64,000 nt of DNA, from NCBI GenBank assembly GCA_963422705.1, contig OY730443.1, forward strand, positions 1,736,001 to 1,800,000, in the 5' to 3' direction. Positions 43,603 to 52,785 of this stretch are shown here, piece by piece. The notes under the pieces are model-generated. The model did not search any database, was not told the DNA's origin, and saw nothing but the letters and a program-made list of their open reading frames with translations. Source of the stretch: G963422705 sp963422705 (GTDB lineage Bacteria > Poribacteria > WGA-4E > WGA-3G). The translations under genes were made by a program, and so were the position numbers. Within the stretch, counting starts at the first letter, position 1, and the number at the start of each line of letters is the position of its first letter.

Positions 43603-43740
43603 GCAGCGGGTAAGCCTATCTGTTAAATGAGGTGCCATAAAGAATTTACGATACCGAAGTATACAGAATAACTCAATGAGAGAACCCGCCGTGCAAATCG
43701 GGAGGTGTGTCGTTTTTATGTTGCGTAACAAACGCGGATA

Positions 43741-43782
43741 CTTCTACTTCTACTTCTACTTCTACTTCTACTTCTACTTCTA
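43741..43782. repeat. Hexanucleotide microsatellite, seven CTTCTA units
   Basis: Seven perfect copies of CTTCTA stand between rpsB and the divergent kinase gene. The unit is a multiple of three, so copy changes would not shift any frame. The surrounding 43429-44007 gap holds only this, the leader hairpin and a promoter-like site. Confidence 0.9.
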
Positions 43783-44007
43783 TTCCACTTTCGCGTGGAT
43801 ATGAATATTTTACCACAGCGCTCTTGAAATTGCAAACTTTTTCTATAACACTCAATTAAAATAGGGGTGTGGTGTACTGAAAAACCGGAACGTCCACGTG
43901 CCAACCCATCCCAGCTTTTGAAAGTCAACCTAACGGTTAAGTTCAACGTCTATTGTAGCAAAGATAATCCTTTACGGAATTCTGGCAAAAAAGCTCCGGA
44001 AGAAAAC

Positions 44008-45228
44008 ATGGTTGACTCTGATACAAAAAATCTGGAACGCTTGCTTGAAAAGATTGCGGCGCACTTCAAAATATCATCAGCGGGATTGCAGATTGAAACA
44101 ATTCGGCATGGAACGCGGGAAAGACAAAATGTTTGTCGTTTGAAAATTGGAACGGAGCACTACGTACTCAAACAACATGAGGTGATTTCCCCGGCTGTCA
44201 AAACAGGAAATTATACCCCTTTTCAGATTGAGTCTACTGTGTTATCTACGTTACACCGTAGTGGCTGTTATGTCCCTAAAATTGTTTGGGAATTTGAACC
44301 CCTTCAGTCGCTATTATTAGAGTGTGGTGGAGAATTCACGCTTGATGCGATTGCACAACGTCAGGCGAACCTTACGGCATCCTCGATGAAAAACAATGAA
44401 TGTCGTAGTGGTGACAGCACAGAAACAAGAATACACCCCGTGCGTCCAAGCTCAGATGTGCCTATTTGTCCAACTCTCGATTCAATCGTCCAAATTGTCC
44501 TCCGAGAATTATGCCGAATTGAGCGCTGTTTTGTAGAATATAGCGCGTATTTGAAACCTTATATTTTTCCTTTTAACAGCCACGACAATCTGAAACGTTT
44601 GCTTGAACGAGGCAAAAGAACCGTTGGCTATCTCACACAAATTAGAGGCGTACAGATGTCAGCGCCCGAAACCGCACGTTTTGAAACTGCATGGAACGCA
44701 TTTTCATCTCGGTTATTAGATGTGCCAACGACATTAGGGAGTCTTGATTATAATGCCCGTAACATCGTAATTGGCAGTGGAAAACCGCTTTTTATCGATT
44801 TCGCGAGCATCGGATGGGATTGGCGGGAGAGACGTTTGAACCAGATGTTAAATAGCCTCGGGGCTTTCGTAAGGGGCGCGAATTTTGTCTCACTGCTAAA
44901 TAGAAAATTTGTAAAAACATACGCGGAGTACGTTATCATGCACAGTGAATCCGTGCTGAACAAGCCCGAAGAAATCGGGGCCCGGGTAGATGCGCATCAT
45001 CTACTCTTTTATCTTTCAATTGTTCATCGGCTTTTAAAAGCAGTCGCGCGGCCGAAAGCGCCTGAAAGCCATATCCTTCTGAATGCCTGGGGCGAACCAC
45101 AGGCGAGATTTCAACGTGCACTAGAACTCATTGCGACTACTCATCTAAGTGATGATGTTCATACCCAACAAATTCGGGACATTATCGCGGAATTTTGCAT
45201 CTATGACGGCAAAAGCCGGCTCAGATAG
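44008..45228 (+). CDS. APH/choline-kinase-like phosphotransferase
   Basis: A 406-residue protein from ATG 44008 (ribosome site GGAAG). RLKIGTEHYVLKQHEV supplies the ATP-binding Lys, TLGSLDYNARNIVIG is the catalytic loop (Asp and Asn) and PLFIDFASIGWDW the DFG-like metal site. These are the marks of the aminoglycoside/homoserine/choline kinase fold. The substrate is unknown. The frame is open for 47 codons upstream, but that part overlaps the intergenic region and lacks family character. It converges on the ABC exporter genes. Confidence 0.7.
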   Translation: MVDSDTKNLERLLEKIAAHFKISSAGLQIETIRHGTRERQNVCRLKIGTEHYVLKQHEVISPAVKTGNYTPFQIESTVLSTLHRSGCYVPKIVWEFEPLQSLLLECGGEFTLDAIAQRQANLTASSMKNNECRSGDSTETRIHPVRPSSDVPICPTLDSIVQIVLRELCRIERCFVEYSAYLKPYIFPFNSHDNLKRLLERGKRTVGYLTQIRGVQMSAPETARFETAWNAFSSRLLDVPTTLGSLDYNARNIVIGSGKPLFIDFASIGWDWRERRLNQMLNSLGAFVRGANFVSLLNRKFVKTYAEYVIMHSESVLNKPEEIGARVDAHHLLFYLSIVHRLLKAVARPKAPESHILLNAWGEPQARFQRALELIATTHLSDDVHTQQIRDIIAEFCIYDGKSRLR

Positions 45229-45249
45229 ATTCGAGAGGTTGATTTCGGG

Positions 45250-47112
45250 CTAGCGAATACGCGCCGTTTCTTGTCCCTTATATTGCAGCTGATATAACCG
45301 GTAATAGATGCCGTTCTGCTTCAATAATTCTGTATGCGTGCCAATTTCTCGAATTTCACCTCGATGTATCACAATAATCTTATCGGCATTTTGGATAGTT
45401 GAGAGCCGGTGTGCAATCACGACGGATGTCCGATTTTCCATTAAACGGCTCAGCGCGTCCTCGATTAAGATTTCAGTGTCTGTGTCAACACTGGAGGTTG
45501 CCTCGTCCAAAATGAGTATGCTCGGTGCGGCGGCTAACGCGCGTGCAAAGGCAACGAGCTGCTTTTGTCCAACCGATAGCCCGCCACCATCCTCTTTGAT
45601 GTAGGTGCTGTGAATGTCAGGCAGTCTATCCTCTACATCGAAGTCCTGTTGCGAAGTCTTATCCGGGGCGCTCTGAAAAAACCGGTCCAAATGGACATTT
45701 TTTGCTGCGCGCGTAACCTGCTCTGATGAGACTGATTGCTTACCGAGGCTGATATTCCGCGCAATTGAATCCGAAAATAGAAAAATATTTTGTTGAACAA
45801 TACTAATCGCGGAGCGCAGTTCTTCAAGGTTCATGTCTCGGATATCTACACCATCAATTAAGATTTTGCCCTTGTTAATCTCATAGAATCGACAGAGCAG
45901 ATTGATAATCGAGGTTTTACCTGCCCCGGTATGTCCTACAATTGCAACCTTTTCACCCGGTTTCACCGTGAAGGAGACATTTCGGAGCACATAGTCCTCA
46001 TCATTATAGGCAAACCAGACATTTTGGAACTCAATTTCTCCTTTTAAGGGTTGTCCCTGTTCTTCACAGGGCCTCGAAACAATCGTGGGTTGTGTATCTA
46101 GCAATTGGAAGATGCGTTCAGAAGATGCCATCGCGTTCTGGAAGACGGTATATTTTTCGCTCAGTTCGCGGATTGGCCAGAAGAACCGTTCCGCGTACCG
46201 GATAAAAGCTACCAGTACACCGAACGTTAAGAGCCCTTGAACGACTTGCCCGCCGCCATACCAAATAATCACGGCAGTGGCGAGGGATGCCATAACCTCA
46301 ATGAGCGGATGAAAAATAGAGAAATAGAAGATGCTCCTCAAGTTGGCATCGAGATATTTTCGGTTTCGTTGATTAAAACGTAAGTGGGTGCGCTGTTCCT
46401 GTGCAAAAAGCTGCATTGTGTTCATTCCGACAATATTTTCTTGTAGAAACGCGTTGATTCGTGCTAATTGTTTCCGTTGTTCGCGAAACGCACGGCGGGA
46501 ATAGATTTGATAAACGAGTGTCAGGGCAAAGATAATCGGTATAACGGTAAATGTTGCGACTGCGAGCTTCCAATTGTAGAGTAACATCGCCACCATAATC
46601 CCAATGATATTCAGCAAATTCGCGAAGATGGTAATTACGCCGGAACTAAACAGTTCATTGAGGACTTGCACATCGCCCATGACACGTGTCATGAGGCGTC
46701 CGACGGGATTTTTGTCGAAGTACTGCACATCCAACCGTTGCAAATGTGAGAAGAGCGTTTGCCGTAAATCCCGCATGACATGCTGCCCGATGACTTGCAT
46801 CCGGTACTCTTCAAAGTAACTAAACACAAATTCACTCACTAGTCCCAGCACGAGGAATATCGCAATCGTCCCTAACCCCTCTAGGACGCCAGGCATAATG
46901 TGCTTATCAATAGCGATTTGCATCAGAAAGGGGCCGGCGAGGCGCGACAACGTATTTCCTATCATAAAAAAAGCTATCAGTACCAGCTGGAACCAATACG
47001 GTTTGAGATATGCGAGGAGCCGTTTCATCAACACCCTGTCATATACTTTTCCCAGTTCCTGTTCCTCATCGCTATATTCATGCAAGTCGCTTCCCATCCC
47101 AAACACAAGCAA
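45250..47112 (-). CDS. ABC exporter subunit (membrane + ATPase), canonical Walker B
   Basis: A 620-residue half-transporter. Six TM helices lie in about 25-320 (LVLIAFFMIGNTLSRLAGPF, LGTIAIFLVLGLVSEFVF) and the ATPase in about 350-600. It has Walker A GHTGAGKTSIINLL, signature LSVGQKQLVAFARAL (second Gly replaced by Val) and Walker B ILILDEATSSVD with the catalytic Glu. It probably pairs with the next gene upstream as a heterodimer. TTG 47112, GTG 47106 and ATG 47097 are all possible starts after AAGGAG; the gap to the upstream stop is 8 bp. Confidence 0.93.
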   Translation of the reverse strand: MLVFGMGSDLHEYSDEEQELGKVYDRVLMKRLLAYLKPYWFQLVLIAFFMIGNTLSRLAGPFLMQIAIDKHIMPGVLEGLGTIAIFLVLGLVSEFVFSYFEEYRMQVIGQHVMRDLRQTLFSHLQRLDVQYFDKNPVGRLMTRVMGDVQVLNELFSSGVITIFANLLNIIGIMVAMLLYNWKLAVATFTVIPIIFALTLVYQIYSRRAFREQRKQLARINAFLQENIVGMNTMQLFAQEQRTHLRFNQRNRKYLDANLRSIFYFSIFHPLIEVMASLATAVIIWYGGGQVVQGLLTFGVLVAFIRYAERFFWPIRELSEKYTVFQNAMASSERIFQLLDTQPTIVSRPCEEQGQPLKGEIEFQNVWFAYNDEDYVLRNVSFTVKPGEKVAIVGHTGAGKTSIINLLCRFYEINKGKILIDGVDIRDMNLEELRSAISIVQQNIFLFSDSIARNISLGKQSVSSEQVTRAAKNVHLDRFFQSAPDKTSQQDFDVEDRLPDIHSTYIKEDGGGLSVGQKQLVAFARALAAAPSILILDEATSSVDTDTEILIEDALSRLMENRTSVVIAHRLSTIQNADKIIVIHRGEIREIGTHTELLKQNGIYYRLYQLQYKGQETARIR

Positions 47113-47120
47113 ATTCTCCT

Positions 47121-48884
47121 TTAAAATTCCGCGAGTTCCTCTTGCAAAAGTTGCTTCTCATAGATGTCGGTGTAAATCCCATTGCGTTCAAGGAGTTCCT
47201 CATGCGTACCGCTTTCAGCGATGCATCCATCGTTGAGTACGACAATTTTATCAGCCGCTTTAACTGTTGAAATCCGATGCGAAATCAGAATAGTTGTCCT
47301 ATCTTCCATAATATTCTTTAACCGGTTCAGAATTGTGTCCTCTGTCTGTGTATCGACGTTTGCGAAGGCATCGTCAAGGATAAGTACCTTAGGCTTCACA
47401 AGAATGGCGCGCGCGAGTGCACTCCGCTGTCGCTGTCCGCCCGAAATTGTCATCCCACGCTCCCCGAGGCGCGTATTTAACCCGTCCGGGAACGCTTCAA
47501 TCTGTGTGAGCAAGTCGGCGGTGTGGGCTGCCTCTTTTATCTCCTCACTGTTAGATGTCTCTACTCCGTAGGCGATGTTATTCCTTAAATAGTCTGAAAA
47601 CAGAAACGGTTCCTGCTCAACAAACCCGATATGAGAACGCAGCACTTTTAACGGAATATCTTGAATATCAACACCATCAATAGATACCATTCCCCGCTCG
47701 ACTTGGCGTATCCGTGGTATCAGATTTACTAATGTTGATTTGCCTGAGCCTGTGCCGCCAACAATTGCGACAGTCGAACCGCGTTCGATTTTGAGGCTAA
47801 TTTCTTTGAGCACGGGTTGCCCATCTGGGTAAGCAAAGTTGAGGTTCTTAAATTCAATATCACCTTCAATCGTTTTAATATGATAGTTAACGTTTTCTCC
47901 GTCACAGATTTCAGGCTTTTCGTTGAGAATAACGTTGATTCTATCCATGGATGCCGCGCCGCGTTCAAACGTATTTACAATAAAACCGAGGATAATCATC
48001 GGACGCACCAACATCATTAAATACGCGTTAAACGCCACAAAATCACCGAACGTAATTTTCCCTTCGATGACGTGGAGTCCGCCCATCCACAGCAGAACGA
48101 CACCTCCAATACCGGGTAGAAACCGGAACAAGGGAAAAAAGAATGTCATCAAACGAATTTGTCGATGATTCCGTGCAACAAACTCATCGTTCAGTTCACG
48201 AAAGTGCGAAATTTCGCTCGATTCAAGTGTATACGCTTTAACCACCCGTACACCGGAGAGATTTTCCTGCACTTTCGTGTTCAACGTTGAAAAGGCTTCT
48301 TGGATACCTTCGTAGTGAATGTGCAAACGTTTACCAAGTTGACGAATTAAAACCGCAAGAATTGGGTAAGGGAACAGCGCAACAAGTGTCAAGCTCGCAT
48401 CAATGCGCAGCATAATAATTAGAGCGAACCCGAAAAACACGGTAGCGTCCGCTGTATATATTACCGCGCTGCTCAGTACCATCCGAATCGCGTTCAAATC
48501 GCTGGTAGCGCGCGCCATCAAATCACCTGTGCGGACAGTATGATAATAAGCAGCCGAAAGTTTTTGAAGGTGTAAAAAGAAATCTGCACGGAGATGATAC
48601 TCGATTCGCCTCGCAACCCCTTGAATCGTTCGACGCTGCACAAACCGCAAAATGCCGGCAAGAATCGCTACCCCCAAAATTAGCGAAGAAAAAAAGATAA
48701 TCCGCCCAGGTGAGACTGTCTGGTCCGGTTCTCTATAGGCACGCTCCAATTCATCAAACACCATTTGCAGAATTTTGGGACTGATAAGCAGAAGCCCATT
48801 TGTAAAAAGCACTAGCGCAAAACTTATCGCAATAGCATATCTATATCGAATGATGTACTTTTTTAAACCGAGTAAACTGCGAAT
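47121..48884 (-). CDS. ABC exporter subunit with degenerate Walker B; apparent ATT start
   Basis: A half-transporter with Walker A GGTGSGKSTLVNLI, signature ISGGQRQRSALARAI and Walker B VLILDDAFANVD, where the catalytic Glu is Asp. The first in-frame GTG (48812) falls inside the first membrane helix. Reading upstream without stops gives RSLLGLKKYIIRYRYAIAIS, an ordinary exporter N-terminus. It reaches an ATT at 48884 preceded by AGAAAGGAA at proper distance. No ATG, GTG or TTG is available in that stretch. I therefore infer initiation at ATT (587 residues), or an ATG lost by mutation. The degenerate site would combine this Walker B with the LSVGQ signature of the partner. Confidence 0.85.
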   Translation of the reverse strand: MRSLLGLKKYIIRYRYAIAISFALVLFTNGLLLISPKILQMVFDELERAYREPDQTVSPGRIIFFSSLILGVAILAGILRFVQRRTIQGVARRIEYHLRADFFLHLQKLSAAYYHTVRTGDLMARATSDLNAIRMVLSSAVIYTADATVFFGFALIIMLRIDASLTLVALFPYPILAVLIRQLGKRLHIHYEGIQEAFSTLNTKVQENLSGVRVVKAYTLESSEISHFRELNDEFVARNHRQIRLMTFFFPLFRFLPGIGGVVLLWMGGLHVIEGKITFGDFVAFNAYLMMLVRPMIILGFIVNTFERGAASMDRINVILNEKPEICDGENVNYHIKTIEGDIEFKNLNFAYPDGQPVLKEISLKIERGSTVAIVGGTGSGKSTLVNLIPRIRQVERGMVSIDGVDIQDIPLKVLRSHIGFVEQEPFLFSDYLRNNIAYGVETSNSEEIKEAAHTADLLTQIEAFPDGLNTRLGERGMTISGGQRQRSALARAILVKPKVLILDDAFANVDTQTEDTILNRLKNIMEDRTTILISHRISTVKAADKIVVLNDGCIAESGTHEELLERNGIYTDIYEKQLLQEELAEF

Positions 48885-49163
48885 AGTAAGATTCCTTTCT
48901 GGTTACGTTACCTAAGGATAGATTTTTTTCAAAAATTCTGAGCACAGCGAATACCATACAATTCGACGTAAAGCAGCAAAAGATGTTTAGTTGCATTCTA
49001 CCTTGATTTTAAGGGTGGGGATTAAAGTCGATGTAGAGAAAGGAGAGATGATAAATTGCTCGACTTTCAACGGACGATAAACGGACTGGACTGAATAGGA
49101 AAGGCGCATCCTACCTTAATCTCGCTCGCTGGCGATAAGGGTATCGGTAAATATCTTCCCTTC

Positions 49164-49958
49164 CTAAACCCCTGCAGTAAACCCACCATCAACCAGCAGT
49201 GAGGTACCCGTAATCCACTCCGCATCGTCAGATGCGAGAAAAACGGCCGCGCGGCCGATGTCTCTAGGGCGCCCAAAACGCGGCATCACGGTTTTTTCGA
49301 ACGCTTCCGTAATCTGTTCCGGCGTGAGGTAATCCTGAATTGCTGTTTCGATATAGCCAGGGCAGAGCGCATTGACGGTTATCCCAAACCGCCCCAATTC
49401 CAATGCAGTATCGCGAACGAGGTTAACAATCCCTGCCTTTGCAGGGGCATACGCTGGGCCAGCACCACCGCCGTAGGCATGCACAGACGCGATGTGGATA
49501 ATCCTTCCAAATTTCGATTTTTTCATATACGGAATAATGAGTTTCGTTGCCACAAAAACGCCGCGTAGGTTAACACCAACCACTTTGTCCCAATCGGCAA
49601 TCGTGATGTCTTGCGCGCCCCCAGGAATATGGATTCCGGCATTATTCACGAGAATATCCACGCCACCGAAGTGTTCAACAGTTTGCTGAATCAATTCCGT
49701 CACCTGCGATTCATCAGCGACATCTGTCCGGACGAATATCCCTTCCGCGCCCAACTTCTCGATTTCCGTAACGGTTGGCGTGATAGCATCCCTTTCGTGA
49801 TATTTGCCCTGCAGTGGGGCCTCTTGCTTATCCGCGATAACCAGGCGTGCCCCTTCGCGTGCGAATTCAAGCGCAATTCCACGCCCGATGCCTGAACTTC
49901 CACCTGTGATGATACTAATCCGCTCTTTGAGTACCACCGAAGCCTCCCGCTTAATCAC
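49164..49958 (-). CDS. Short-chain dehydrogenase/reductase
   Basis: A 264-residue classical SDR. The cofactor motif is ITGGSSGIGRGIALEFA (TGxxxGxG), then LVIADKQ, DVADESQ and ILVNNAGIHIPGG. Catalytic Ser is in IHIASVHAYGG and YxxxK in AYAPAKAG. GYIETAIQDYLTPEQ and GTSLLVDGGFTAGV complete the fold. An Asp after beta-2 (VIADKQ) favours NAD. Substrate unknown; probably a sugar or sugar-acid dehydrogenase. Confidence 0.88.
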   Translation of the reverse strand: MIKREASVVLKERISIITGGSSGIGRGIALEFAREGARLVIADKQEAPLQGKYHERDAITPTVTEIEKLGAEGIFVRTDVADESQVTELIQQTVEHFGGVDILVNNAGIHIPGGAQDITIADWDKVVGVNLRGVFVATKLIIPYMKKSKFGRIIHIASVHAYGGGAGPAYAPAKAGIVNLVRDTALELGRFGITVNALCPGYIETAIQDYLTPEQITEAFEKTVMPRFGRPRDIGRAAVFLASDDAEWITGTSLLVDGGFTAGV

Positions 49959-50252
49959 AACGACTTAAATTTATCAAAATTGAATTGCCAGTTCAAGCCT
50001 ACCATCACCCCGCTTTTTTGGCAAGCAATTTAACGCCTGTTCCCATCCGACGACGGTTTATAAAACGCTTGCATCGTATTAATCCGATATTCCGATAACA
50101 TACCGTTTTATCGGAAAGCCTATCATGATTTCAGCACCCTCAACGTTCTGACTTCCCTCTATTGTCCTATAGGCGCGGGGAGGCAGAAAGGGTTCTATGC
50201 TAAAAGCTACTATACAGGATTTTAGCGCGCGAACACACCTGCATTTTTTTCG

Positions 50253-50281
50253 TTGACATAATCACACAACTATTATACAAT
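50253..50281 (+). promoter_or_regulatory. Promoter for gnd
   Basis: TTGACA and TACAAT at 17-bp spacing, 30 nt before the gnd start. The rest of 49959-50310 contains only a small CCGATAA/TTATCGG hairpin (about 50092-50117). Confidence 0.6.
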
Positions 50282-50310
50282 CAAATGAAAAAAGTCGGAG
50301 GAACACAAAT

Positions 50311-51774
50311 TTGGCAGCAGATATTGGACTTATCGGATTGGCAGTCATGGGAGAAAACCTTGCGCTTAACATAGAGAGCCGGGGATTTAAGGTGGCGGTT
50401 TTCAATCGTACTGTGTCAAGAGTTAATGCTTTCATTTCAGGTGCCGCGAAGGGAAAAAATATCATAGGTGCCTATTCTATTCCTGAATTCATTGCGCAAC
50501 TGGAGACACCGCGAAAAATTATTTTAATGGTAAAAGCCGGCGAACCTGTTGACGCATTTATCGCGCAGTTAATACCCCACCTATCAAAAGGCGAGCTGAT
50601 TATTGATGGTGGCAATTCCAATTTCATGGACACGATGCGCCGCCATGCGCAACTTGCCGAACACGATATCCTCTTTATTGGCACCGGAATCTCCGGCGGT
50701 GAGGAAGGTGCCCTCAAGGGGCCTGCGATGATGCCGGGCGGTTCAATGGCGGCTTATAGGCTTGTTGAGCCAATTTTTACACAAATTGCAGCGCAAGTAG
50801 ATGGAATGTCGTGCTGCTCTTACATCGGCCCTAATGGTGCGGGACATTACGTCAAAATGGTGCATAACGGTATCGAATACGGGGATATGCAACTCATCTG
50901 CGAAGCGTATTCACTCATGGAAAATACATTGGGGATGACTGCCCCTGAAATGCACAAGGTTTTCAGCGAATGGAATCGCGGCGAACTCAATTCCTACCTG
51001 ATTGAAATTACCGCCGACATTTTTACGCAATTAGATGCTAGCGGTTCCCCATTCGTTGATGTCGTTCTGGACCGGGCGGGACAGAAAGGTACTGGAAAAT
51101 GGACAAGCATGTCGGCACTTGAACTCGGTATCGCGGCACCAACTATTGCTGAGGCTGTTTTTGCACGCTGTATTTCCGCCATTAAAAGCGAGCGCACAAA
51201 CGCAGCACAAATTATCAAAGGCCCCGGCGGCATGTACCAGGGCAACCCCGACGAATTTCTCAAAGCCATTCACGACGCGCTTTACGCCGCCAAAATTTGC
51301 TCTTATGCACAAGGGTTCGCCTTAATGCGCGAAGCCAGTAAGGAATTCGATTGGAATTTGAATCTCGGAAGCATTAGTTTAGGATGGCGGGGCGGCTGTA
51401 TCATTCGCGCGAAATTCCTACGTCGCATTGCTGAAGCCTTTGAGAGAAACCGAAATTTAGCCAACCTCTTGCTTGATGACTATTTTCGCGATGTCATCCA
51501 GGACGCACAGCCACACTGGCGACACGTCATTGCAACAGCAACACAACTCGGTATTCCGATACCGGCTTTCAGTTCAGCACTTGCCTATTTTGATAGCTAT
51601 CGGAGCGGTAGGCTCTCCGCCAATCTCATTCAGGCGATGCGTGATTATTTCGGAGCACACACCTACCATAAATTAGATTGCGATGGGAAAACCGTCCGCG
51701 CAGAGGATGGTGAACCTACCGTATTCCACACGGAATGGATGTTGGAAGGCCGCCCAGAAGTCATTGTCGAGTAA
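50311..51774 (+). CDS. gnd: 6-phosphogluconate dehydrogenase, decarboxylating
   Basis: A 487-residue protein of long-form length. The NADP motif is IGLIGLAVMGENLALNIESR. IIDGGNSNFMDT and FIGTGISGGEEGALKGPAMMPGG are substrate-site signatures. NGAGHYVKMVHNGIEYGDMQL carries the catalytic Lys. The C-terminal ends with SALAYFDSYRSGRLSANLIQA and RDYFGAHTY. It is an oxidative pentose phosphate enzyme making NADPH and ribulose 5-phosphate. Start is TTG at 50311, nine bases after GGAGG. Confidence 0.97.
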   Translation: MAADIGLIGLAVMGENLALNIESRGFKVAVFNRTVSRVNAFISGAAKGKNIIGAYSIPEFIAQLETPRKIILMVKAGEPVDAFIAQLIPHLSKGELIIDGGNSNFMDTMRRHAQLAEHDILFIGTGISGGEEGALKGPAMMPGGSMAAYRLVEPIFTQIAAQVDGMSCCSYIGPNGAGHYVKMVHNGIEYGDMQLICEAYSLMENTLGMTAPEMHKVFSEWNRGELNSYLIEITADIFTQLDASGSPFVDVVLDRAGQKGTGKWTSMSALELGIAAPTIAEAVFARCISAIKSERTNAAQIIKGPGGMYQGNPDEFLKAIHDALYAAKICSYAQGFALMREASKEFDWNLNLGSISLGWRGGCIIRAKFLRRIAEAFERNRNLANLLLDDYFRDVIQDAQPHWRHVIATATQLGIPIPAFSSALAYFDSYRSGRLSANLIQAMRDYFGAHTYHKLDCDGKTVRAEDGEPTVFHTEWMLEGRPEVIVE

Positions 51775-51800
51775 TTTGAGCAGCATAAAGGAGGAAAAGA

Positions 51801-52697
51801 GTGGCTCACGAACCACAACAAGCGCTACACCATTTTCAACCCGAACACGACTTTTTTGTCGGTATCGATTCCGATGGCTGCGTTTTTAACAGCATGGAGG
51901 TAAAACACAACGACTGTTTCAGCGTTAATCTCGTCAAACACTTCGGGCTTGCATCTATTTCTCGACAGGTGCATCAAGTGTGGGATTTTGTCAATCTCTA
52001 TTCTACGACGCGCGGGATTAATCGGTTTAAGGCAATTCTTCGCTCGTGTGATTTTCTACGTGAAATGCCGCTTGTTCAGAAGATAGGTGTGAATGTGCCA
52101 GAACTCCCCTACTTACGAGAGTGGACTGAGACAGAAACAAAACTCGGTAACCCCGCACTTCAAGAAGCCATTGCCCAGGCAACCGGTGAGAGACGAGCTG
52201 AACTGAGTCAGGTTATGGAATGGAGCATCGGCGTGAACGAAAGCGTCGCCGCGATTGTCTACAATCTTCCACCGTTCCCTGGCGTCTGCGAAATCTTGCA
52301 ACACCTTCAAAGCAAAGCAGATGTAATTGTTGTGTCTGCCACACCGGATGAGGCGCTCAAACGGGAATGGACGGGACACAAAATTGATGCTTATGTTGCC
52401 GTGATTGCCGGACAAGAGATGGGTACGAAAACGGAACACCTCACGATAACGACGAAAGGGAAGTATCAGGAAAACCGTGTTTTGATGCTGGGGGATTCTC
52501 CCGGTGATTTGAAAGCGGCACGAGATGTCGGCGCCCTGTTTTTTCCTGTCAATCCAGGTGCTGAGGACGCATCGTGGCAACTGTTCCTTGACGAGGCGAT
52601 GGAAAAGTTTTTTAACGGACAATACGCCGGTGATTACGAATCTGCTTTAATTGACGAATTCCAAGAATTATTGCCGGCAACCCCTCCGTGGCTGTAA
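51801..52697 (+). CDS. HAD-superfamily hydrolase
   Basis: A 298-residue protein starting at GTG (51801) after AAAGGAGG. Motif I is FVGIDSDGCVFNSM (DxDxxV, nucleophile and acid Asp), motif II VIVVSATP, motif IV RVLMLGDSPGDLKAA. A large alpha-helical cap lies between motifs I and II. Phosphatase activity on a small phosphorylated metabolite is likely. It starts 26 bp after gnd and is probably co-transcribed, suggesting sugar phosphate metabolism. Confidence 0.8.
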   Translation: MAHEPQQALHHFQPEHDFFVGIDSDGCVFNSMEVKHNDCFSVNLVKHFGLASISRQVHQVWDFVNLYSTTRGINRFKAILRSCDFLREMPLVQKIGVNVPELPYLREWTETETKLGNPALQEAIAQATGERRAELSQVMEWSIGVNESVAAIVYNLPPFPGVCEILQHLQSKADVIVVSATPDEALKREWTGHKIDAYVAVIAGQEMGTKTEHLTITTKGKYQENRVLMLGDSPGDLKAARDVGALFFPVNPGAEDASWQLFLDEAMEKFFNGQYAGDYESALIDEFQELLPATPPWL

Positions 52698-52785
52698 AAA
52701 GAAAATATGTTGGAAGAAGGAAGTATGGCGGAAACATGTTTCCCTTTTCCATCTTGCTAATCACATTAGGGAAGGACTTTAGTTT

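Noticed and set aside
43673..43946. Short frames encoding VEVEVE or RSRSRS runs
   Set aside because: They are translations of the CTTCTA microsatellite; no ribosome site or conserved sequence.
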